DNA of 64,000 bases from Oxyruncus cristatus (lineage: Eukaryota > Chordata > Aves > Passeriformes > Cotingidae). A model generated the notes under the pieces. That model was not told where the DNA came from and ran no database searches. It was given only the letters and a program-made list of their open reading frames with translations. A program made the translations under genes and the position numbers. Where the stretch lies: contig VXAY01002891.1 of NCBI GenBank assembly GCA_013399855.1, positions 311,300 through 375,299 on the forward strand, written 5' to 3'. Below are positions 55,061 to 64,000 of this stretch, piece by piece; position 1 is the first letter of the stretch, and every line of letters starts with the position of its first letter.

Positions 55061-56021
55061 AATCTGTTAACAATAACCAGAATAACACTGGGCAATCAAA
55101 AACGAGAACCAGGATTGACTGCACCCAAGGATTTAAAGTTCCATTCCCATAAAGAGCTACCTTGGAATTACAACTGTCTCGTTGCATAAAGCAGAGAGAC
55201 CAGGGATTCACTCAGCAGTGCAGGGTAAGGCAAGGGCTCAGCAGGTGGGGGCTGCACTCAAGGCTGTGGAAGGAGGATGGGCTTGATGACTGAATCAATG
55301 TCCTTAACTAACCTGCTGCAAAAACACATATTCCTGTCTAGTTTAATCATTGTGGTCCCCCCTCTGCTCTTTTGAGAGGGGATTCAATACAGGGCAGCAG
55401 GTCCAGCAGAGCATTTAGCAAGAAAGGATGAGATGGGACAGAGGCAGGAGCCGAGAGGGGCAGGTTCCCTTCCATGCCCAGGTAGGTTGTCTGATGTCTG
55501 AATTACAGGCTCCATCAGTCTTCTTCCCCCCGAAATCGTGTCTAACCCAATGTGAAAGACATTTATGATGGAGATTTATCTCCTTTTGTTTTCAATTATT
55601 CATGTGCAAATCCATTTTGGGAAGGGGCAAGACCACAAAGGAAATGACATGTCAAGATACATAAACTGGTAAGGAAGACAAGCAAACCAAAGAGGGCTCC
55701 TCCAACCAAAAATATCTGCAAACAAATAACTTCAGTTATTGCTATTCCCAATTTCAGATGAATAATTCATAGATGAGAGTTGAAGAGTTGCATGTGAACA
55801 GAAATTAGAGACTTAAATGATAACACATTAGCAACGTTCATACTCCAGGCTGATCCACAAGAAAAGATGCAATGGGACATGAATTTCTGATGTATTTTCA
55901 CCTGGCTGAGATGAAAGGAGCAAATTTTGGCTGAAGCTTTCCAGCTGATCAGAGCTGTGAAAAGCTTCAGCTCAGCCCCATTTTGTACCAATTACGGCTC
56001 TAACCAGCAAATAAGTTTGCT

Positions 56022-56155
56022 TAAAAAACCCCCAAAAAACAACTTTAAGAAGCTAAAAAAACCTGACATCTAAAAAAACAAACTAAGCAAAAACAACCCC
56101 AAAAGCAAACAAACTAACCAACCCACCCCCCCAAAAAAACCAAATCAAAAACCCT
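56022..56155 (+). repeat. A/C-rich low-complexity block
   Basis: Over about 130 bases the plus strand is almost entirely A and C, with repeated A-runs and C-runs and very few G or T. No fixed unit length is seen. Strand asymmetry of this kind is common in simple-sequence drift. Confidence 0.75.
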
Positions 56156-57449
56156 GGACATCAAACAAAGTTTTGCTCTCTTAAAACTGCCAGGAATGAC
56201 CCTTTGCCTGCAACAGTCCCACAGAGGTGTTCAAAACACAGACCTCCCATCTTCCCTCTCTGGAAATGACAGCCCCGATTAGGACTTGGCTGCACAAACC
56301 CGATGAAGCAAAACAAAAACATTTCACAGCCCACAGCATTCCTGGCTCCCTATCAAAATGCTGGCAGTAAGGAGAGGGAAATCAAACCCTCTGGTCCTGG
56401 GCTGAGCCTCCGTGCCTTCTTCTTCCAGCTTTTGCACTTCAGGCTATCAGATAAGTACAAATCTCCTGTAACAAGCATTATTATTCAGCATCCCAGGTGC
56501 TATCAGGGATGTCCTAATTTGAGTGGAAACAGCTTCACTAAGTGGCCTTGATGAGAGGGGTCCCCCCTCCGCCTCCCAGCTGAGGGCTGTATCCCAGCTG
56601 GCCCCAATCCTTAGGCTGTTGGTGACTCCTTGGCAAGGGCACAGCCCCCAGCAGAAGAGATTAATGGCTCAAACCCAGGGCCCCATTTCACACGGAGCCA
56701 GGGTATTGCTAAATTCTACCAAGCACTGAGGTTTAAGTGCAGAATTTGGCACCAACCCCACAAAAGCTGGCACCCATCAGCAGCGACCTCGGCATCCCCC
56801 AGCCCCACCAACAGCCACCAGCTCGTGCTCCATCAGCACAGATGAGCTGCACGAAAGCAATTAGCAGTCACTGCCCAGCACAGGGAAAGATGACCCTCCA
56901 AATTGGGGCTTGGTTTGAGGGGTTTCTCCCTCTCTTTCCTTTGCATTCTGTAACACCCGCCAAGACAATGTTTCCTTCACCAATAAAGGTTAATCCTCTT
57001 CCACCCTGCACCAATACAGGCAATTCCACGAAGAAACCCCCAAACAAAACAAATTAAAACAGACCACAGGGAACAAAAATACTAAAGACAATAGTGCAGG
57101 CACAGAACTGAGCTGAGTTGGAAAGACTGCCCCAGACAGAAGCCAATTTGTGCTATTACTAACCTTCCCCCCACTGCCTGCTGAACATTTTCATCTCTAG
57201 GAGTCACCTTTTTGGGATGGCGTCCCAGTGTGTCATCTGCCATTCTCACACAACCCCATGCTGGTGTCTCACCAGGGTCAGCAACCAGGCTCAGACCCTG
57301 CTCCCCACCAAGCCCCGAATTCCACTGAACACAATGGAAACCTGGCACAGAGGATTCAGGGGACAACCACCTCAATGATTTCCTGACTTCTCAACCACCT
57401 CTCCTCTTACAGACAGACCAACCAGCTGGGTTACAAAGGGTTACTCACA

Positions 57450-57500
57450 GGGTGAGGTGAAGTCACTTGCCCAGGAGGGTGGAGGAATATACTGGAACAG
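57450..57500 (+). repeat. Weak MIR-like core
   Basis: The string gtgaggtgaagtcacttgcc followed by caggagg resembles the MIR core gaggttaagtgacttgcccaagg. Flanks show little further similarity, so this is weak and may be chance. Confidence 0.25.
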
Positions 57501-58833
57501 CCACACAGCCTGAGCATAAAAGCAGTGCTTTATACAAGAAAAGCACTAAAAATAACAGCCAGGAAGACTAAGACCCCTGAGAAGCATCCTGTGGTTTAAC
57601 ATCTTGAAGCTGGGCCACTTCATCCTTCTACTCAGGATTTCTCCTCAAGGTGCACAGTTATTAGACACTCCTTACATTCACCAGCTAGAGCACAGTCAAG
57701 CTGACACCCAATTCCAGAGGAGGTGAGCTAAAACAGGCCTCAAAATAATACATTTATGCCCCTGGTCCGACCAAAAGCCCCCCTGGAGCAGAGTACCACC
57801 TCCTGCAACAGAGAGGCACAGAGTTCTGCTACAGCCTCTCACCTCCAGCAAGAAAAAAGGAAAGGACTTCTCAAGAGGCAACCAGGCTGCCTCAACAGCC
57901 ACCCACACACAGACCTCCACGAGCTGTCCTACACGAATGTGCATAAATACACACACCTCTGCTTGCCTGCTTCACTCCAGTGCATCTTAACCCCAGCCCC
58001 GTATTTCAAAAGGCAAGGGGAGTCAGGTATTTTGAAGTCACCTGCATATAACTCTCACCCCCAGGCTGACCAGCAGTCCCACCTCACACCTGAACAAACA
58101 CACACTTCCAAACCATCCCTTTGCTGCAGCTTCCCGAGAAGTGAGAAAGAACAAATGCCGTAGGACTCACCTCAGCCACGGAACCACATCCCACCAGCCT
58201 GGGGCCCCCTCCGTGCTGCCAAGGCATCCCACAGGGGCTCAGTGGACAAACAGGAGACCCCTCCCTGAGCCCAGGCTTTGTAGGAGAGGAGGAGCCCCCT
58301 CAGACACACCTGTGGTGAGGGTGGTGCAGCAGGAGCAGCAGCTGTGCCCAGTTACCAGCACAGGCAGGTGACAGTCCTGATTCTTCACAGGCTGCGTCTG
58401 CATCTTGCACTCCTTGGCAAGAACAGGGGGAGCAGCGCTTTTGCTTTTCCTGTCCCCCTCCCTGAGTTGTTCAGAGAAGGGAGAGAACTTCCAAAATTAG
58501 GTATTAAATCAATTTTAATGCAAAACAGTTCAACAGACTGCTGAGTTCAAGCAACACGTAATTACCAGCTTAAACCAAACTGGGACGGAGCCACCTAATT
58601 TCACTTATTCCCCACAGTGAAATCACCTGGGGATGAGCTGTTGATACAGAGCCATGAGTCAGGGCCAGTCTGGAGCAAACAGGACCTAAATAAGCAAAAA
58701 AACCTGCAATAAGCAAAGCCCAGAATAAAACCCAGTAAAAGAGGGTGGGCATTAAGTTAACAAAGAGAAGAAATATGTTTGCCACTCCCTAGTTTTCATT
58801 GCATTTTGCTTTGCCGCTTAACAAGCACTAAAG

Positions 58834-58894
58834 TATATACACATATATGTGGGATTATATATGGGAAGGGATATATATACATGTATTTCTATAG
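58834..58894. repeat. TA-rich tract with palindrome
   Basis: The tract is mostly alternating TA and CA/TG. It contains the perfect 12-base palindrome CACATATATGTG at 58840-58851 and further TATATA runs. It could extrude hairpins but has no gene context. Confidence 0.7.
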
Positions 58895-60016
58895 AAAACT
58901 CCTTCTTAAGAGGAAGATTGAAGAGGAAGGGGCTCTTCCCAGAGAGGCAGGGGGTTGGAAATGTCCACTGACCTGATAGGGTGGGAGGGATGGATAAAGG
59001 ATGCTCCAGCTTCAGATTCCCTTGTTAATTCGAAAAAGTGAGGTTTGATTTTTGTTTTTTCTTGTTAAATCCCAAGTCCTCACTTTAACAAGAGCCTCCC
59101 CTTCTCTGCTATTTTTCTGTTTTGTTTGTGTGTGTGTAAAAGCAGCGAAGCCTGGCTTTCATCAAAGGCCTGGATGTGTCTTTGTGCCTCTGTAACCAAA
59201 GGGAACCAAACCAGGGGGGTGGTTGTGCTGCTGCTCCTCCACATAGTCCAGCCCTCGTGTGTCTGATCATCTCCAGCACGGCCGTCTGTCCCCGGCACAG
59301 GGGCACGACCGAGCGCCGGGGATGCTGCAAGGCACCGATGCACTCTGACCTCGTGTCCGTGTGAAGGAACGGTTTAAAGACTGGGAAGCTTTTCACTCTG
59401 AAAATGAAGCAGAGTTCCTTAAAGTCTGGCTCGACTCACATTAAAGCAGCCCTCGAGGAGCTCAAACACAGCGCTTTTATCCTTAGGGCCGACCGGTCTG
59501 CGTAAACCCCCAAGTGGAGTCGAACACCCCTTCTTGGGGAATTGTACCGTATCTTTGGAATTCTAATGAGACTTTTATACGGCCCTGACCTACAAAATGG
59601 ATGGATTCAAAAATTAAAAGAAGACAAAAGAAAATGCAGCAGAACAGAAAAGCACGTGCAACTTCTGGCCGGGGCCAGGGCATCTCTGCCTACCCACCGT
59701 GCTCCAGGGTGGGAGTGACATGCCCAGGATGAGGCCAGTGGCCAAAATGCCAGGATTTCTCTTAAGAAATGGAACATACAATCCCAGTTCCCTATCAGGG
59801 CCCACTTTTGCCACCAGTCATGCCCTCAAGCTCCTCTGGGATGGCGCGTTAGTCCCTTGACAGGGTTTCTGCACAACACGGTTGAACATATTTAAGTGTT
59901 TGCACAATAGGGCCCCAGAAGCATCACTATTTGGTAGTAGTTACTGCCAAAGCTTCCCAAAATATGAAGCAGATCATATCGATACCAACTGTTCTCATCC
60001 TCCAGACAGATCTGCT

Positions 60017-60055
60017 GGGGGAAAAAAAAAAAAAAGAAAAAAAGAAGAAGAAAAA
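60017..60055 (+). repeat. Homopurine tract, 39 bases
   Basis: Five G's, fourteen A's and further A/G-only sequence including GAA units form an uninterrupted purine run, a potential triplex-forming tract. Open frames crossing it only give Lys or Phe runs. Confidence 0.85.
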
Positions 60056-60269
60056 TCTGTTCAACATCTCCTCCAAGTTCCTCAATCTCTCTCTTAGCAG
60101 CAAAGCAGCGCAAACCTGCTGGATCCTCCTGCGCCGAGTCAGCTGGAATAGCACCAATGGGGGCTGCTCAGAGACAGCACAAAACGGGGAGAAAACCCAG
60201 ACAAACTCGAGCCAGAAAAAACCATTTCCAGATGTACTGCACTGACAGATCTCATCTCCACCAGTATTC

Positions 60270-60287
60270 TTTTTTTTTTTTTTTTTT
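60270..60287 (+). repeat. Poly-T run, 18 bases
   Basis: Eighteen T's in a row about 215 bases after the A-rich homopurine tract. No SINE or LINE body was recognised between or beside them. Confidence 0.85.
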
Positions 60288-61867
60288 AGAAGTCTGACCA
60301 CAAGCACACAGCTGGTCGGGAACATCATCGAACCTATTTAAATTTTCTTTGTAAATACTTCCATCTCCATCGTGTCACACTTGCTGGGAAGCCACCCAAG
60401 AGCCTGGGGCATGAGGGGTAAAATTTTTATGTGGTGCAGAGTTTAACAGGTCCACCCAGGGGCCACTGGCCTCTGCATGCTGCTTGTACGGCCAACATCC
60501 GCAGATATGCTATGAAGAGCCAGAAGCAAGGGGATAAACATGGGATTTCTTGCAATGCACAGGACACAACACATATGGGCTGGAGCCAAGCCCACCACTG
60601 GAGTTTTCTTGACATAAATGGTCCCAGTCAACTCGTACTGGAGGGGAATCTACTGATTAAAAAAGTTCCATGCCATCGGGGGGTCAGTGGTTCTTGCCAA
60701 GGGGTTGTTCAGGTGGGTTAAAAAGCAATGTGTGTCACACAGCCATTCCCAGGTACAGACTGGCTTTTCTTGGCCTTCAAGTCTTGCCATGATTGCAATC
60801 ACCGTGAAAAAATAAACCATCAAGGGCAGCCGCCATTCAGCAGAAACCAAGTTCCCTTAATGCCTTCAATGCATAATTATATAAATAGACCCAATTTAAA
60901 AGCGTGCCAGAAACATGAACAACAGCTTCACATGCAACCAGCACAGCCCTAAATCCCTACTCCACCCAAGACTCTGCATGGTGTACAAGATGAATGTGGG
61001 GTCTTTCACAAATACATCCCCAACTCAAACTTGTGGGGAAAAAAAGTGGATTCCTGCCACCAAATCCGGGAGGCCCCTCCGTCAGTCCCCTGGCTACACT
61101 CAATTCCTCCCGCACATGCAGTTTTTTCTCCTTCTTGCCCCAGTAGGTCACATTAAAAAAAGCAAACACCCCATGCTGGGTGGGCAGGGGGTCACTGGGG
61201 CCCTGCCATTCCCTGCATTTCCACGGCTTTCTGCCTGGCTCCCACAAAAGGCCATGAGCTCGGTCCATCTGCCGCGGGGATGAAACCCAAGAAGCACATT
61301 GCACTGCACAGGCTGCCAAATCTGGGTGTTCAGGGGCATCTTGGCACCAGGGCTTCTTCTGCCACATGATAAAGCAGAGACTGATGGTGACAAACAAAGA
61401 ACAGGTGGAGGTTTAATTAGATCATTAAGCATGTGAGTGCAACCTGTAAGGCTGCATTAACCCAAACTTGCACCCACCAGACTCTGCTCGGGGTGGAAGG
61501 CACAGTCTGCAGAGACCATCACTGCCCCCAGGGCTGGATGCTGGGTGGGATTACCATGGGGTCATAGCTGGGAAATGATAAGAATTATTGCCTCCTGGGT
61601 CTGATTTAGAAAAGCAGAACAGAAATCCAGCCCTTTTACTGTCTTAGTTTGTCAAGGCAGGACAGGTGCAGTTAAAAACAGATCGGCCACTGACTCTGTC
61701 TCCTCATGCTGCTTCTCCTTGCAGTGTGTCCCCACAAGGACCTGTCACTCAGGGTGGTGTACCTTGTGCACGTGCATGGGGAGTTCATTCTGTGGTTCCT
61801 GCACATCCAGCACCAACCCAGGCAGGCACAGTCCCCTTGTGCATCCCTACCACCCCCGCCAGCACCA

Positions 61868-62000
61868 CGTGGTTTGGGTTGGAAGGGGCCTTGCAGATCA
61901 TCTTGTTCCAACCCCCCTGCCGTGGTCAGGAACACCTTCCACTAGACCTTCTGATGAACAGGTTGCTCAAAGCCTTGTCCAGCCTGGCCTTGAAACCCTT
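61868..62000 (-). mobile_element. CR1: CR1 LINE 3' tail, reverse orientation
   Basis: It begins with the reversed CR1 end (cgtggtttgggttggaagg). It then has cagatcatcttgttccaacc, ccctgccgtggtcaggaacacc, a ccactagacc block, gttgctcaaagccttgtccagcctggccttgaa. About 130 bases remain before similarity is lost. No coding capacity. Confidence 0.9.
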
Positions 62001-64000
62001 GGGCAAAAGACAACTCTGGCTCCTTCCTCCCTGCCCCTCCTGAATTAAACACCTCACTCCAGCCAACTTCCCAGTGCGTTCTGTTATACAAATGTTTAAT
62101 CATCTAAACACTTTTTTCCCAAACTCCTTGGTGCTGTGATCCACTCTCTTCGCCTTCACTGACTCCAAGTAGTTCCTTGAAGTTATTCACCATATTTACA
62201 GGCTTCCCCCTTGAACTTCACTGCATCTTCCCAGAGAACTGTGACACATATTTTGAGAAAACAGGCAAAAGGTTCCTGATCTCTCTCTGCTTTTATGTAT
62301 GAAATGACACCTGGAGGTTTAAATACAACCCCAGTGGGCATGATCAGTGCTAGGCTCGTGTTTTGGGTTGGTAGCAGAGGGGTAAGTGATCCACACTCAC
62401 GGTTGGTGTTTGGATTCACACCCTGGGCTTTGTAATCCGGGCAAGCCACACTCCTCAGTGAGCAACTGTTGCAACATAATTACTTGGTTAAAATCCTGTT
62501 ACGACTCTCAGCTACAGTCAACTATGGGTTTCACTCTCCAGTTCACCTTCCTCCCTCCCACGAAAACGTGATGGCCAAAGCATGAGCAAAATTTGCAGCG
62601 TGAAGGCACGTTGTTCAGGGGCTGGAGCTCTCAGGAATACTGTCCTTTAAGGAAACTCTATTTAACAAGTGCTGAAAGGGACTGTCTTGCCCAGAAATCT
62701 GTTAAATAACTGAAAAAGCTATTGATAGATCTGTGAATGTTTTAACCCCAGCTGGGAACTAAGTACCACACAGTCCCTCGCTGCTCCAGCCTTTATTGGA
62801 GAGTCACGAGTGATGGAGTTATATTTGGATTCTTTAAAGGTCACTACACCTACTGCCCCTGCAACCCTACAAAGTGAAACACGTGACCTTGTCTTAGAGC
62901 AATGTAAGAGGAGCAAACAAACAGCACCGGGGGAAGAGCAGTGTTTCTGGTCATGGAATGGCATAACAGGAGATAACACCAAGTTTATATTGTCCAGGAC
63001 TTCTCAAGTGGGAAGCCAAGGGCAGAGACTGATGGGGTAGATGGGGTTGTTTGTCCAGCCTTTGTCTGGGCTGGCACTACCCAAAGAGAGGCCACAGGGA
63101 AGGCTAGTTAACATTCACCTGTTGGTGAATGGCACAGCACCCACCCAGTGCAGAGAGAGCAGGGGCATAACAGTTACACAGCCTCCCTGCTCCAGTCTGA
63201 TTTTGACTGCTGTTACCTACAAGCTCCCAGCTGCATGCACAGGTGATGGTGTTACTGTGCAGGGTGTATTTGTGCAGTGCAAGTCATGAAATGTCAGCCT
63301 GGAGCTTCTTATGTCAGAGAAATAAGGTAGCTCTTGCTTTAGGAATACATCAGTGGTAGCTAACCGCCTCAAAATCATGTCTATGCAAAAACCTGCTTCT
63401 ATTCACACTGCATGAATGATAAGATCAACCTAAAGCCTGCTGGGTTTGAGACACATTCCCATCCTGTTACACCCAGGGTGGACAGGAGATGACAGCACTA
63501 CTGGCTCGGTGAGGAGGCATGGAGATACAGGAGGTACTGTGCCAGCACCATCTATTTTCAATAATGGGCTCTGCAAAGCCAAGTCTCTGCTCACATGGGT
63601 GACATTAATCCTTCATTTGAACAAGAAAGAAGGAGGAAACCAACTGGAAGCTAATGGGAAACTCCGAGGTGAGTCAGTCCATGAGCACTGAACCAACCTG
63701 CTCCAGAGCCTCTTCTCTGGAAAGGCAGCACTGAAGGGGTTGGCAGCAGAAAATATCTGTGCCTGGATAAATGACTTCATATGTCGAGACAAAGATAAAG
63801 TTACACAGAGCCTCTCACGGAGGATATGGTCATCGGGTTTATTTTTGTAGTTTTCATTACACTCAAAATAACTTTGGCAGACTTAGAAAAAATAAATTTT
63901 CAAAGCCTCCTCCTATTGATGTCACCAGTTTTAATTAATTTTTGCTGAAGTGGTCTAAAGGCAAATGCTGCTGGGATGGGCTGGTTCCCGGTGCACTGCT
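62001..64000. other. Unassigned unique DNA
   Basis: No gene or repeat recognised. A strong donor-like GAG|GTGAGT occurs at 63666-63672 after an open stretch within 63446-63691. The upstream acceptor is poor and the encoded residues are not recognised. Confidence 0.6.

Larger units (their letters stand above)
55061..61867. other. Unassigned unique DNA
   Basis: About 6.8 kb without a recognised gene. Open frames reach 146 codons (60957-61397, minus strand) without a known domain. A minor CpG cluster of about twelve sites lies at 59254-59371. Low-complexity tracts are listed separately. Confidence 0.6.

Noticed and set aside
59254..59371. Second CpG island
   Set aside because: About twelve CpGs in 118 bases is a mild enrichment, with no promoter feature. 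Too small to call.
63446..63691. Coding exon ending at the GAG|GTGAGT donor at 63669
   Set aside because: The donor is good, but no convincing pyrimidine tract and AG lie upstream and the residues match nothing recognised. A lone donor is common by chance.
1..64000. CRISPR arrays, operons, tRNA or rRNA genes
   Set aside because: No regularly spaced repeats, no tRNA B-box with clover-leaf partner and no rRNA-like sequence were seen. The CR1 elements show this is vertebrate, bird-type DNA.

Overview
This window looks like bird nuclear DNA from an intergenic or intronic region. The main evidence is five 5'-truncated CR1 LINE tails, near 961-1020, 24030-24335, 31979-32132, 42051-42350 and 61868-62000. 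They carry the CR1 3' end (a ttccaac block followed by attctatg-type repeats). There is also a fragment near 19376-19550 that I recognise as an avian endogenous-retrovirus LTR family, and one or two weak MIR-like SINE relics. Interspersed repeats are sparse and simple repeats are short, as expected of a compact avian genome. Which bird, and which locus, cannot be told from the sequence alone.

I find no protein-coding gene I can name. The open frames are short, overlap on both strands and show no recognisable domain. The longest (228 codons, 28813-29499, + strand) is listed only as an unrecognised open frame. No tRNA, rRNA, CRISPR array, operon, ribosome-binding site, terminator or phage module is visible. 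The ordinary reading is intron or intergenic DNA between or inside vertebrate genes, probably with regulatory elements that only cross-species alignment would reveal.

Layout: 1-14.6 kb is unique DNA with a CR1 tail, a MIR-like relic, a G-quadruplex motif and short microsatellites. At 14.61-14.84 kb there is a sharp CpG-rich patch, the best promoter-like candidate. 14.8-24 kb holds the LTR fragment in otherwise unique DNA, and 24.0-24.3 kb is the longest CR1 copy. 24.3-42 kb is unique DNA with the longest open frame, an octamer-containing palindrome, a CR1 tail and an AT-rich block near 41 kb that resembles conserved non-coding DNA. 42-55 kb has a CR1 tail, a G/A/C homopolymer block and a possible 27-nt microexon at 47542-47568. 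55-64 kb has a 20-bp tandem repeat, an A/C-only low-complexity block, a TA-rich tract, a long homopurine tract and the last CR1 tail.

I did not find a new biological system. The leads most worth checking are the CpG patch, the microexon-like segment, the AT-rich block near 41 kb and the palindromic octamer site.
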